NCBI GenBank assembly: GCA_014529385.2 | Contig: CM043947.1 | Coordinates: 123,956,891 to 124,020,890, forward strand | Source of the DNA: Adiantum capillus-veneris | Lineage: Eukaryota; Streptophyta; Polypodiopsida; Polypodiales; Pteridaceae | Length of the DNA stretch: 64,000 nucleotides | Direction of reading: 5' to 3' | Shown here: positions 24,577 to 36,608 of the stretch, piece by piece | Numbering within the stretch: position 1 is the stretch's first letter | Layout of the letters: each line of letters starts with the position of its first letter | Made by a program: the position numbers and the translations under genes | Notes under the pieces: generated by a model | Database searches by the model: none | Told to the model about the DNA's origin: nothing | Seen by the model: the letters and a program-made list of their open reading frames with translations, nothing else

Positions 24577-25487
24577 ATCCTCCCCCTTCTTTCATTTAAA
24601 TGGTGGAAATGCTACACTTTCCATGAATACTGAGAAAGAGAGAGCTAAAAAGATACACTACTTAGCTTACGACCAGTTTTTTTTTCTTTCTTTACAAGGA
24701 GGAGTGTATACCCTTTTATACTAGAAGATAGATTAAAATCTCAAACAGTACATTGCCTTGTACCAAACGTAGGAAAAATGGTTGATCTGACGCCACAACC
24801 TCAAAGAAGTGCTTCCCACCTAGCATGGTGTTGATGATGTGCTGATAGTGAGCCTTCCAGTCTAGTATTACCTTAATTGAACGTACTCGTATTGGGATAT
24901 GTGATGCCTTGAGGTAGGTTGTACTCATTCATGTGAATCTTAGAGGTTCTTAGTCACTGTCCAAACTTGTTGGAGATGGTGGTGTCCTTTTTTGAAACAC
25001 GCTTAGTAGATCCCTAATCTCTTTAATGAGAGCGTGAGCATGTGCTTCTGTTATCTGTGCTGCATCATTAGGTGCAAATTGGAAATTAAGTGTGGTAATT
25101 ACCTAGGTGACTTGAGTTAGCTGATTCTCAAATTAGAATAGTGTTGACTCTCTATTGTGTAGAGCTCCTTCCATCTTGTTGTTGTGGATTGGCCGTAGGT
25201 TGCGGACATGGTCTTAAATTCCTCCTTCTTTTACTTGGCACACGGACTATGTATATCCACCGAGTCTGACGTGTTGATTGACTTTCCCACTACAAATATA
25301 TTACCGTTATGTCTTGCACTTGCGCTTCAATGGAGATGCGCAGTTCATCCAGTTATGCTTGGAGCTCTTCTTCTTGTTCGTCCAATTAGCAAACCCTGCT
25401 AACCATTCATCGATCCATAAAAGGTAATGGTTTTGAGTCTTGTAAACTAAAGGGTTTCATAAAAGGATCCTTGATGGGGGTGCCAAG
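24577..25487 (-). other. Untranslated leader of the old gypsy element
   Basis: This non-coding leader between gag and the primer site matches 41,357-42,270 over its length. The primer-site candidate (minus strand TGGCACCCCCATCAAG) is at about 25,470-25,486, interrupted just beyond by the copia insertion. Confidence 0.75.
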
Positions 25488-25679
25488 TGAAGGAGTACGA
25501 GCGGAAGTGCGATGCGAGAGAGAGTGCGAGAAGAAGAGCACAACGGTATGGTGAACTCGCTCTACTGGAATGTGTAGAGCATAGTGAGTTCTTATTAGGT
25601 TTTTACAAAAGAATATGTGTACATACCTGGCGCCCCGCCCACTTACCTGGGCGACCACATTGGGCTTTATACCCCAACA
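25488..25679 (-). repeat. 3' LTR of the copia element
   Basis: 192 bp, TG...CA, matching 38394-38585 with only a handful of substitutions. It is short for this group. Confidence 0.95.
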
Positions 25680-25691
25680 ACCTCCCACTTA
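25680..25691 (-). other. Polypurine tract of the copia element
   Basis: On the minus strand a run reading AAGTGGGAGGTT immediately precedes the 3' LTR, the expected second-strand primer. Confidence 0.75.
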
Positions 25692-25768
25692 AAGTCCAAT
25701 GTGGTACTTTAAGTGTGAGAGAAGCTACTATACAAGCTAATATACAAGAGATGTAGAGAAGTGATGTA

Positions 25769-26386
25769 CTACCCTACACCTAACTGCTTGCGAAAATGCG
25801 CAAAGCTCTCTGAGGGAAGTCCTTTTGTAAGTAGATCAGCAAGATTTTCTGTGGTGTGAACTTTGACAAGCTGAAGTTGCTTGTCCTCGAGCATTTCCCT
25901 AATGAAATGATACTTCACATCCACATGCTTTGTCTTTGAGTGATAAACTAGATTGCGAGCCAATTGTATAGCACTTTGACTATCACAATATAACACAGGC
26001 ATCTCTTCTTTGATTCCCAAATCTGTTACTAGTTGATTAAGCCAAATTGATTCTTTGCATGCCTCTGATGTTGCAACATATTCAACCTCTGTAGTAGACT
26101 GAGTAACACAATCTTGTAATCTAGAACGCCATGATACTGCTCCACCAGCCAATGTAAAGACATACCCTGACATAGACCTTCGGTTGTCTAAGTCACCTGC
26201 ATAATCCGAGTCTGTAAAACCCTTTACACTTAGCTCCTGACTCCCATAGCATATACGCATACTCTTTGTAGCTTTCAGGTATCTCAATATTGCTTTCACT
26301 GCCTCCCAATGTTTCTTGCCTGGGTTTGACATGTATCGACTTACTACTCCCACTGCAAATGCAATGTCTGGGTGGGCGAATAGCAA
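25769..26386 (-). CDS. Copia RNase H domain (open frame, part of polyprotein)
   Basis: 205 codons stay open with the copia RNase H signatures: D-S-D-Y-A-G-D near residue 60, S-T-T-E-V-E-Y near 95, Y-C-D-S-Q-S-A near 130 and K-H-V-D-V-K-Y-H-F near 150. It ends with the normal polyprotein C-terminus (L-A-D-L-L-T-K). It is separated from RT by a single-base frame change near 26,388, so it would not be made as part of the polyprotein. Confidence 0.85.
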   Translation of the reverse strand: MLFAHPDIAFAVGVVSRYMSNPGKKHWEAVKAILRYLKATKSMRICYGSQELSVKGFTDSDYAGDLDNRRSMSGYVFTLAGGAVSWRSRLQDCVTQSTTEVEYVATSEACKESIWLNQLVTDLGIKEEMPVLYCDSQSAIQLARNLVYHSKTKHVDVKYHFIREMLEDKQLQLVKVHTTENLADLLTKGLPSESFAHFRKQLGVG

Positions 26387-26888
26387 TCATTGCATACATC
26401 AAACTACCCACTGCAGACGCATATGGAATCTTATCCATTTCAGCCTGTTCTTCCTCAGACACAGGAAAATCCTGTTTGCTAAGTTTCACATATGGTGGCA
26501 ATGGAACACTCAGTGCCTTTCCTTTCTCCATATTGAAACGTTGCAAAACCTTGTCAATATACTCTGTTTGAGATAACCAAATCAACTTCTTTGATTTGTC
26601 TCTCTCAATGCGCATACCAAGTATATGACTTGCCTCACCCATGTCTTTCATGTGAAACGATTTTGCCATCTTTGACTTCAAAGCTGAAATTTCTTCCAAG
26701 TGCTTGCCAGCAATCAACTTGTCATCCACATACAAAATAAGGATCAGCCAGCTGCCATCCTTAGCCTTCTTTGTATATAGACAGTGATCGAACTCACTAC
26801 GTTTGTAGCCTTGAGAAAGCATAAACTTGTGGAATTTATGGTACCATGCCCTCGGTGATTGTTTTAAGCCATAAAGACTCTTTAACAA
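26193..26888 (-). pseudogene. Copia reverse transcriptase, C-terminal part
   Basis: The frame begins at S-L-Y-G-L-K-Q-S-P-R-A-W and contains the catalytic L-Y-V-D-D (about residue 53) intact, though the next residue is Lys where Met is usual. V-G-S-L-M-Y follows, after which a frameshift near 26,388 breaks into RNase H. It is in the same frame as the integrase/RT-N frame upstream, separated only by TAG at 26916-26918. Confidence 0.85.
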
Positions 26889-26915
26889 CTTGCATACCCA
26901 ATCTTCCTTGCCTTT

Positions 26916-28250
26916 CTAACCAAACCCTTTTGGCTGCTGCATGTAAATTTCCACATCTAAATCACCATGCAAGAACGTTGTCTTGACATCCATTTGGTGC
27001 AACACCAAATCTAATATGGCAACCAATGCAACAAAGCATCTCAATGTAGTCATCTTGACCACCGGAGAGAAGACTTCATCAAAGTCAATGCCTTGTTCTT
27101 GCTTAAAGCCCTTGGCAACAAGCCTTGCTTTGTGCTTTGGCTGACTATCATGAGCGGTGATCTTATACCTGTAAACCCATTTACAAGGTAGAGCCTTTTT
27201 GCCCTGTGGTAATTTAACTAGCTTCCATGTCTTGTTTTTATGCAGAGCTGTCATCTCTGACTGCATGGCCAATTGCCAATTCCCGGAGTCCTTCATTTGC
27301 ACTTCTTCCTTGTAACATGAAGGTTTATTGCAATCAGTCAACATGAAATAGTTCATAGATGGAACAAACCTATCAGGAGGTCGCATGACACATCCAGATC
27401 TACGCACAATAGGTGGCTCAAGCTCAGCCACAACCTGTGGTTCCACTCTATCCTGTACTTGCTCCTCTTGAGCCCTGACATTTTGTCTTGCACATGCAGG
27501 TCCATCTTCTTGGAAGACAATGCTTCTAATCTCCTCAACCCTCTCTGGTTTAGAATGATATTTGAATTCATTAAAGTGAACATCATTGCTGCAGAGAACC
27601 TTTCTGGATTCGGGATCCCAAAGTCTGTACCCCATCTCACCAGAATTACCATAGCCTAGAAAGATGCACTTTCTACTCTTTGGCTCAAGTTTTTTCCTAA
27701 ATTCCTTTGGAACGTGAGTATATGCCTCACAGCCAAAGACTCTGAGATGCTTGTATGAGGGCATTTTGCCTGACCATACCATCTCTGGCATTGAATCCTT
27801 CTGCAAAACCTTGCTAGGAGATCTATTTACAAGATGAACAGCTGTTGATACAGCTTCAGCCCAAAATCCATTTGGCAGTTGTGCATTAGACAACATACTT
27901 CTGACCTTCTCTTGTATGGTCCTATTCATCCTCTCAGCAACACCATTTTGAGGAGGATTGTAAGGAGCAGTAAGTTCACGTTTTATACCTTTTGACTCAC
28001 AAAAGTCCTGAAAGGCCTTTGAAACATACTCTCCACCATTGTTAGTGCATAAGCATTTAAGCTTCTTGCCACTTTGATTCTCCACACGTTTCACAAACGT
28101 TTTGAAAACACTAAACCCTTCATCCTTGTGCTTGAGAAAGTAAACCCATACTTTCCTCGAGTAATCATCTATAAATATCATAAAGTAAGAAGCTCCCCCT
28201 AGAGATAGGTTAGGCATAGGTCCACACAAATCACTATGAACAAGTGCCAA
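26916..28250 (-). pseudogene. Copia integrase and N-terminal RT
   Basis: 444 open codons. Integrase core: H-S-D-L-C-G-P (first Asp), a second position in L-C-T-N-N-G-G-E-Y where Asp is normally T-D-N-G-G-E-Y (Asn here), and N-G-V-A-E-R-M-N-R-T (Glu). RT begins at W-K-L-V and K-A-R-L-V-A-K-G and reaches Q-M-D-V-K-T-T-F-L-H-G. The loss of the second catalytic Asp means integrase is dead even apart from stops. TAG at 26916-26918 ends it in frame with the following RT. Upstream, TAA at 28305-28307 and TAG at 28416-28418 are in frame. Confidence 0.85.
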
Positions 28251-28415
28251 CTGTGTATCTCTTCTACTGCTTCTATGCTTATGTGGCTGCTGTGTTTGCT
28301 TACCTTACAGACAATGTTCACAGAATTCAAAATCATTAAATGAAAAGCTAGGAAAATAACCAGAACGAGACAAGATTTCCATTCCCTTCTTGGACATATG
28401 TTCTAACCGTCTATG

Positions 28416-29752
28416 CTACAAAGAAACGTTCGGCTGCTCGGTTACATTGATTACATTTTTAGAGACATTTGATACATAAATCATGCAAAGTCCTCCAAAC
28501 TTTACTCCATGTGCTACTGTCATAGAACCCTTGGATATCTTCCACATGTTCTGTCCAAAAGTGGTGACGTAGCCAGCATCATCAAGTAAACCTGTGCTGA
28601 TCAAGCTCTTTGTAATTACGGGAACATGTCTCACATTCTTCAGCGTGAAAGAAGAGCCATTCTGAAACTTCAATTGAACATCTCCAACACCTAAGATCTC
28701 ACATGTCTGCCCATTTCCTAGCCGAACATGATCTTTAGTGGTCACATAAGAGGTAAACCACTCCTTGTTTGGAGACACATGAAGTGATGCCCCTGAGTCT
28801 ATAATCCAGTCACTCAATGCATTTCCATCAGATGCTGTAAGAAGAGCTGAGTCCATTGTATTCTTCAAGAAGTAGATGTCTCCTGACACTAGACTGTCAT
28901 CCTCTGCAACAGTGTTTGTCACATTTATTTCTTGAATCTTCACTGAGGACTTGTTCTTCTCACCATGGTCTTCAGCTTTCTCTTTGCCTTTTTCTGCTTT
29001 CCATTCTCTGCAGTCTCTTTTCATGTGACCCTTCTTGACACAATGGTAGCATTCTATGTCACTCTTGCCTTTAGCACTGCGGGACTTGCTACGAGACTGA
29101 TTCCTCTTTCCACCTTTGTACTTTTCTTTGGTCCTTCCCCTGACAACTAAGGCTGTTCCTTTGCCTTTGTCCATTGTCTTTCTATTGGTTTCTTTAGTAA
29201 GCAGACTGCCTTCTACACCTGCTATGTTCAAACCATCTGGAGGTGCAGAATTACTCAAAGCTGTGCGAAAAGTGTCCCAACTTTCCGACAATGTGATCAA
29301 CAGGAACATAGCTCTAATAGGTTCATCAAACTTGACACCTTGAGCTGACAACTGACTATAGATTGTGTTGAATTCATTCAGATGATTGGACATAGGTGTC
29401 CCTTCTTCATCTTCAAGTCAACAAGCTTCTTAAGCCAGTATACCTGTGAAGCTGCACTCCGATTCTCATAAAGATCACTCAGCTTTAACCATGCTTGATA
29501 AGCCGACATCTCGTCTGCTACATTGAAGTAAATGCTTTCTGCCAAAGTCAGCATAATGGTAGAAAGTGCCAATTCATCCATTTCGCTCCAGTCATCTTCG
29601 TCCATATCTTCTGGTTTTATCCCCTTGAGCTTTATATGTTTTATCTTCTTCTTTTGTACCAGCACGTACCAAATCTGCTTCTTCCACAATGGGAAATTGG
29701 TTCCATCCAGCTTCTTGATATTGTAAAGAGCAGTGTCCTGTGATCCAGCCAT
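28416..29752 (-). pseudogene. Copia gag and protease
   Basis: Gag starts at 29752 with K-L-D-G-T-N-F-P-L-W-K, the usual copia opening. A one-base frame change near 29,402 interrupts it just before the N-E-F-N-T-I segment. The second frame (29393-28416) has a zinc knuckle C-Y-H-C-V-K-K-G-H-M-K-R-D-C, then the protease W-I-I-D-S-G-A-S-L-H (intact Asp-Ser-Gly) and the gag-pre-integrase start. It ends at TAG 28416-28418, where Trp or Gln would fit. Confidence 0.85.
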
Positions 29753-30587
29753 AGCTACGCTTCACAGTAGTTTACTTTCCTGGGAAAAATTCGGCAGAGT
29801 TTCCCCTATAAACTGACCTCTGAACCAATATCAACCTGTCAAATGAACCAAGAAAGCTTCAGATTCTCCATAAATTTTGGTAGAGTCTCCTTTGTAAAAT
29901 GGCTCTGGTGTACTCAAAAACAGACCAAAAAACAGCTCAAAAAACACTGTCACTCTTGACACTGTAAGCTGCGGGTAAACCTGTCCTGCACCTGTATTGT
30001 CTCTCACTGTCCTGTCACTGTCCTGTAAGCATAGACTGTGACAATGCCTCAATGGCAGTAAAGCAAAGATGCAATCCCAACTGTCTAACTCACAGTCAAT
30101 ACATCCTAGCTGCCTATCTAAGGGTGCTCGAGGGATCACTCCAAGACCTGTATCACCGAAAGGATCTCAACATTCGAGAATCCCCCAACTCAATAGAACC
30201 TCACTCGACCCTCAACAAAGGCTGCAGTAAATCAGACAGTACATAGACTTCCCACAAAGTCATACATCCACAAATTTCCCACTGTATGCTGTAACCGCTG
30301 CGGCGGTTGTTTGCTGTGTGATTGACAGCCAGCAAACCCTCAACAGACATACATCATCTCTGACAATACATCCCATGTGGAAGTACCTGCAATGTCAGGA
30401 TGAAATCTGGAATATCAAGCAGCAAACACAAGCTACCTGATGAATTAGTGGATGTCGCCTACAGTCTGTGTGTAGATGCGCTTGTGTCGTATGTGACACG
30501 CCTCCAAGAACTGTGAGCCGTCCTTCGATGTGTAGACAACCACAAATCAGCACTCTGGGAATGTCGATATCCTCAGCACCTGCAGTC
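29753..30587 (-). other. Copia leader, gag-proximal part
   Basis: Non-coding. It runs from the gag start to the CACTA insertion point at 30587/30588 and continues at 38130-38380 beyond the insertion. No domain is seen. Confidence 0.7.
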
Positions 30588-30599
30588 CACTACAAGAGG
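30588..30599 (+). repeat. Left CACTA terminal inverted repeat
   Basis: CACTACAAGAGG, exact inverse of the right end; similarity stops after 12 bases. Preceded by the GTC duplication. Confidence 0.95.
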
Positions 30600-30621
30600 T
30601 TGTGTGCTCTTGTGACGCTGT

Positions 30622-30830
30622 TAGCGACGGAAATACACTGGGTTTTTATAACCCCCGACGTCGCTAAAACCGTCGCTACGAGCGTCGCTATGAGAGCATC
30701 GCTATAGGCGTCGCTATATGCGTCGCTATATAGCGACGCATATAGCGACGTTTACACAAAAGACTATAGCGAAGCTCATAGCGACGCTACAGAGCCATAA
30801 ATAGCGACGCTTATAGCGACGCCCGAGAGA
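30622..30830. repeat. Left subterminal repeat array with 42 bp palindrome
   Basis: About a dozen copies of GCGTCGCTAT or its inverse, many overlapping. A perfect 42 bp palindrome at 30709-30750 is made of four of them. In CACTA elements such subterminal repeats bind the TNPA-type protein. Confidence 0.85.
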
Positions 30831-30840
30831 TTTTTTTTTT

Positions 30841-30869
30841 GGTGGCAGGGCATTGAATGCCCTGCCACC
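30841..30869. other. Perfect 14 bp-arm hairpin in CACTA
   Basis: Arms GGTGGCAGGGCATT and AATGCCCTGCCACC with a one-base loop. It lies between the subterminal array and the second gene's 3' end. It may be a foldback or part of the transcript's 3' region. Confidence 0.7.
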
Positions 30870-31187
30870 CATCAACCATATTGTACTTGATTCACTTTTT
30901 AAAAAAAGTGCAATGGTAGATAATAGACCCAAAATAGTCACCCACAAGACGCATTGTTTGCAAAATTGACAATTGTACACATCATATGCAAAATGAATTG
31001 ATTGGCAAATGTAATAATGACAATTGTACAACATCATAGGCATAAAGAATTGATTGGCAAAAGGAACTGCGGTGACAAATGTAATAATATACATGGTTCA
31101 AAAAGATGTATAAAATCCGTCTCATGATACATAAGCTATGAGAAACCCTAAACTAATGCTATCTAGCTACGGCTAAACTGACGTCGT

Positions 31188-32501
31188 CTAGTCAGACGTC
31201 TCATCGCGTCCAAGCGGCGTATCTGTCGGATTCTGCAAAAAAAGACAATAAGACAGCTTTCAGTAAGTATAAACATATAACGACATTTATAAAACAATAC
31301 AAAAAATAAAAAAGAGTAAACCCTAATACTAACCATGCCGCCGCGAGAACTGAGAATGTACATCAAGGCGTTTAAGCCCTTCCTGCCTGCGTACTCGCGC
31401 TCGTACGGTGTGGGATCACGTCCTGTCATTGTCCACTGTCAAAACATACAAAGATTTCATTATGTTAGAACTAAAAAACTCATAAACCCTAAACTATCGA
31501 ACATGCATAAAGAGCAATGTGAAAACACTTACAAAATTGGCCTCAAATGATGCCCATCCACCGCTCCCCAAGTGGTGCGAGCTCCCTGCCTCTACTCGCG
31601 CTCTGGCTGCATCCTTTTGTTGCTTCCACTTGTCGGGATTCTCGCGCGCTGCTTTCTTCGCATTCTTCCAATCTTCTTTGGCCAGCCAATCTGGCCTGTT
31701 CCACCCATTCTTGATTGCTTTTTGCACTTCGGAACGCTTGTGTTTGCAGTATTCGCGCATTCGAATCTTCATCAGGTCTTCATTGAAGCGCTGATCCCGT
31801 GTTGGAACGGGAAACTCATCATGAAGTATGCTGATGACTCTGTTTTTTAAATCACTTGGTACTTCACTCCATTTTTTTAGTATGTAGTGTCTAAACAGCT
31901 GAGAGCAAAGACCACGCATGCGCGAGATCACCTTCTTGCCGTCATCATCCATGATGATGCCGCCGCTGATGTTGACGGAGTAAGGCAAGCCCTCTGGCCG
32001 GTGACGCGTGAACCTGGGTGTCCCGGCAGGGGTCTCTAGCGGCGTGTCGATGGGGGTATGGACGTCAGGTGTCTCCACCGGCGTCTGGGCCCCGAAGCAA
32101 GGAGTGTCGAGTGGGGTGGCTCCTGGCGGAGTAGGTAGAGGTGTGTAGCTTCTAGGAACAGTCAGCCGTGCAAAACCTGGCGTAGATGGCGATGCTGTGG
32201 CTGGTGTGGGGGCGGGCAAAGAAGGGGAGGGTAAAGAGCCTCGTCGAACACGAGGCGGTGTGGAGGCATCGGTGGCGGAATCCCCACAACAACCGCCACC
32301 GCCACCACTAGAGCGCCGGTGTCTAGACGAGTGTGAAGCTCGTCTCGTCGACGCCGAAGCTTCGGAGCGCGCCGAATGCTCCGAAAGAGAGGGAGATGCG
32401 GATGGAGTAGGAACGCGCGATGATGCGCCAGAGCGATGACGCTCCACGTACCACTATCTCTGCTGCGGTGACAAAGAAGAAAGAAACTCCTCATCATCCA
32501 T
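31188..32501 (-). pseudogene. Transposase_24 / TNPA-like gene (three exons, one stop)
   Basis: Exons 32501-31533, 31435-31334 (34 codons) and 31232-31188 join in frame through GT-AG introns and end at TAG 31188-31190. After an N-terminal Ser/Pro/Thr-rich region (to about residue 180, low complexity, T-P-x-x-T-P repeats) comes the conserved domain with K-K-W-S-E-V-P, F-N-E-D-L-M, a basic W-K-N-A-K-K-A-A-R stretch and H-H-L-G-S-G-G. Exon 2 has G-R-D-P-T-P. This is the plant Transposase_24 (Ptta/En/Spm) pattern, thought to bind subterminal repeats. An in-frame TAG at 32454-32456 lies 15 codons after the best ATG (32499-32501), so unless splicing avoids it the protein is lost. A start after it would need a non-ATG codon. 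Confidence 0.75.
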
Positions 32502-32773
32502 ACCTGCATTAAACACACGAATATTTAAACTTAATATTGAATGAATAGAGTAGACAATGACGCAAAGACCATTAAATACAATGACGTAATGACGCATATA
32601 AATACAATGACGCAATGAATCGAGTGATAGAAGAGGCAAGTCGAAAACTCAGAATTTTCAATCAAAAGATGTGAGCGCGAGTAGAAAAGAGCGTTATACA
32701 CCATGGAAGGTACTTAGAGAGCCAGAGCTTTTACAACACGGAGAAAAATTGTTCAAATACAATATTTGTGGCT

Positions 32774-35700
32774 TTAAGAGATCTCTCTCTCATCCTCGCA
32801 TAACTCAGCATAACTTCCTATATCTATATAGAGCTCTCCGTTTAAACACATATCCTTTGTTTCATTTTGTAGCTCCTCTGCATGCACCCCATATAGAGTA
32901 GTAGTATCTTGATGCTCATCTGGCACCACCGCAGCGGCTTCTGATTGAGCATCTTCTCTGATCTCCTCCATTGATGTCGTTGTGATTGGCACATGGTAGC
33001 CTTCATACGTCCTTGCACTACGAGGGGCTACCTCTATGACGTACCACCAGTTTGATGTAGACTTTGTAGGATGAAATATTACCTGCCAAAGCCACATAAC
33101 TTACATGAGAGCTTTCAAGCACATAACTTGTAAAAGGGGGATGTTAACTATTTACATACTTACTTGTTCACAATGCTCGGGTAGTACGAAAGTGTCTCTT
33201 AGGTCAGTCCATTTCTTAGTAGAATCCACCTCAAGAAAACCAGACTCTCCTCTACGCACAGTAGCGTTGCGACCCTCCATGATTATCTTGAACCATTGCA
33301 CGTCGAACAAGTCGACAAAAAATCCTCTGTAATCGATCCTCAAAATCTCTTGCGGCGTGCCGAAGTAAGTGAGTTCCGCCACCACAGGATCTGCATCAGA
33401 GGAACGTCGTCGACTAGACTGTTCAAATTTTGCCATGATTCCACAATCTTGAGTAAAACGCTTTTTGTCGATTCGCTCCACCCTAAAATGTCGACCTTTA
33501 CACCATGCTGTTGTGTATGACTTATACTACAACGAACAAAGATTATGAGTGGCTGTTCAAACGTTTATAAATAAAGTCACTTGCTAGTCGCACATTGCAA
33601 ACTTACCTTGGTCGCGCAACCCCGAGAGTACTCCCACTCTTCTTCACTCACTTCGTCACCGCATTGTTGTGCGCTTTTCAATTGGTTGTGCAACCATCTT
33701 AAGCTCATGAAGGTTGGTAGGCTCTCCAGAACCGCTGGATAGTGCATCGGTGGTCGTCTTCCCCATCTCCACTCGATTCGTGCCCTTTGTCGCTCTTGCT
33801 TTGCATCCTCATATTGTGAAATCCACTTTTGCATCACTGGATTGTGAAGCATGCAAAATCGGTTGATTTTAGCCTCTAGATCTTCCGTCATCTTCTTCTC
33901 AACACCGAGATTGCACATGACAATCCCAGATATGCGCTCATCATCTATGGTTCGCCATAGCGTGTCCCGGGATTTATCAAATCCGTCTAGCCACTCTCCA
34001 ATGTATACTAGGGACTCTGATACCAACCAACCTTCTGCCATGCTACCCTCCGGACGTGCCTTTTGACGCACATATCCCTTAAGCGTTTTCATGAAACGCT
34101 CTAAGAAGAACATCCATCTGGAATGAACTATGCCAGCTATTTCCACCTCATCAACTATGTGAACAAGAAGATGCACCTAATGGTTAGCATTGTAGTAGGA
34201 AAATGTTTCTCAAACATGCACACAAGCTCCGCAACATTTAGTTTGGCGAATGGTATGGAGTCTACGTTGATCTCCTTTTTGTGAGATCCATTGCACCAGC
34301 TTTGCAAGTTTGTAGATTGTGTTACGGATGTCGAGAGACAAACATCCCTCAATGGCAACCGGTAAAATAAACTATAAAATATGTGCAGCAATGATATTAA
34401 AGTCCACATTTTATGCAATGATATTAAAGTCCACTATGAACGTACCTGACACATTTTATGCCAATCGTGTGACTTCAAACCGGTAAGCTTTCCTTCTTTA
34501 GTAAAACACGTTCGGAGCGAGTGCATTACGCCAGTGGGGGTCCGCAAATATCGAATGGTCTCTTTTACTTTGCGTTCTTGGGCTCCTGTGAAAATCCATG
34601 GTGCTTTAGGGAGTTTTATCGATCCATCAGACGCTGTTTGCGGCCAATATTTCTCCATACGATCCACATTTCTAAGGTCAACTCTGGCTCCCAAAGTATC
34701 TTTCTTGCCGGTCAAATGGTCCCATAGTAGATTACCCACATTCTTGAATATGTGCATTGGATCGAGCAAGTGATTGATCATGAGTCGGGGCCAGTATGGT
34801 AACTCGTACCATAGAGATAGTCTCTTCATCCCTGGAGGCAATCCGTCATCGCACATCTCCTTCTGCTCTAACCATGCTTGTGCAGACATCCTTGGTGGCT
34901 CTCTTCCCAAAAATCCGTTGCGTAACACATGATTCTCTGGAAGATACGCTTGATGACCTTCGTAGATTTGCTTCTTCAGTGAGGGTGCCCTACGTGCATT
35001 CAGTCTAGTTCCATATGTGACACATGCTCTGTATCCGCTTGTTTGAAGCCCTGCACGTATACACATGATAATAGATCAACTATGGGAAAAAACAAGATTT
35101 ACGGTGTGTGAGTGAGGAGTGTCAATAGATCACCTGAGCATTTTGTTAGCCCGGGATAGTCATGCATGGTCCACATTAGAATGCCTCTGATCAAAGCATT
35201 CCATCGTCTTGTGTGTCGGCTCATATCCACCACCTCTATGCCAATCCACAATTGTTGTAGCTCTTCCAATAGTGGACGAAGATACACATCCATATTCCCC
35301 ACTTTATATCGCCCTGGCACAATCAAGCTTAGCCATAGGTGCCCCTTCTTCGTAGTCAACCACGGGGGAATGTTGTAGTTGACGATGACAACGGGCCATA
35401 CACTGTAAGATGTTGATCTTTGACCAAATGGATTTACGCCATCCATAGCCAGGCCTAAGCGCAAATTTCGAGCTTCCCTGGCAAAATCCGACCATGTTCC
35501 ATCTATATGTTTCCACGCTACGCAATCTGCAGGAATTCGTAGCACACCATCCGAAGATTTATTCTCCTCATGCCATGATGCTAGGGCGGCCATGGACCTA
35601 CATTCGAAGAAATGCTTGATGCGAGGAAGCAGAGGGAAATGTCGCAAAACCTTTTGTGGAATTTTTGTCCCGTGGAGATCTACTCGATATCTTTTGGAAT

Positions 35701-36502
35701 CACATTTCGGACACTTCTCCATGTCTATGTATTCCCCTCTGAAAAGAATGCAGTCATTAGGACAAGCGTGGATAGAATTGTAATCCATCCCCAAGTTTCG
35801 CAAAATCTTTCTTGCTTCATCTCAGGAATCTGGCATCGCATTGTTAGCTGGTAGTATGTGCTCTTTCAACAATCTACACAACATAAAAATATGATACAGT
35901 CGTGTAAAAATCTATCAGATCATTATACATTTAGAGTTCTATTAAAGTAAACTAATTGTAATAGATCACCTGAAAAGCGCTGTGACGCTAGTGTCACTCC
36001 ATCCAAACTTTGCCTGCATGTTGAGAAGAACCAGGAGTGCTTTCAATCTAGACATACGTGCTCCATTATACAATGGCGTATCGGCTTCACTTTTCATATC
36101 ATCATAGATAAGCCTTTCTGAATCCATGATCGTCTCGATCATTTCATCAATCTCGGGCTCAAACATTGCCTCGTTGGGAATGTGCTCTGCATGATCATCC
36201 CCTGAGCTGTCAGAGGCTACATCTTGTGGCCTCACATATGCTGCTTGACCAAAGCGCCTGCGAACACGTCTATTGGGTTGCAAGATTGCTGCTTGTTGGC
36301 CAGCGTCAGAGTCCGACGAGTTATAATTGGCAACAACTCGATCTATAATAGATGGATCGAACTCGCCAAATTCGCGAACGTGCTGCAAAGAAACACGTCT
36401 TGTCCGTCGCACAGCATGCTTGCATTGATTACAAGGACATAAGACCCTCGTTGAGAGATAGGTGTTTCGGTTGGACGGTCCCACATCCTCGTCGCTACTC
36501 AT
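32774..36502 (-). pseudogene. TNP2-type CACTA transposase, six exons
   Basis: Exons 36502-35970, 35873-35134, 35050-34446, 34371-33607, 33536-33164 and 33082-32774 have GT-AG junctions. The first joins were checked to keep phase. Exon 1 carries the transposase-associated zinc-finger-like C-P-C-N-Q-C. Exon 2 holds the transposase_21 (TNP2) core (I-H-A-C-P-N-D-C, G-M... N-P-F, Y-S-V-W-P-V). Exon 3 has D-P-M-H-I-F-K-N and ends L-K-S-H-D-W-H. Exon 4 starts the DUF4218-like segment, and exons 5-6 the DUF4216-like segment (F-F-V-D-L-F-D-V-Q-W-F). Damage is slight: TGA at 35822-35824 and two compensating one-base frameshifts near 34,270 and 34,178. A CT-rich tract lies just upstream of the ATG. The protein would cut at the terminal repeats. 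Confidence 0.85.
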
Positions 36503-36569
36503 AATGAGGATAAAAAACTTATAACCTGGACAACAAATTTAATATTCTATTGGCATTCTTCGTCTTATC

Positions 36570-36608
<39 letters not shown>

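Larger units (their letters stand above)
23100..25487 (-). mobile_element. 5' internal part of an old gypsy element, split by the copia insertion
   Basis: A minus-strand gag with the start of protease (23,100-24,576) is followed upstream by a leader (24,577-25,470) and a primer-site candidate. The copia element then intervenes and the sequence resumes at 38,586 with the LTR. The join is proven by the CCAAG target duplication and by an uninterrupted second copy of the same leader/LTR at 41,357-42,812. RT and integrase are missing: the element stops near 23,100 without a 3' LTR. Confidence 0.8.
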
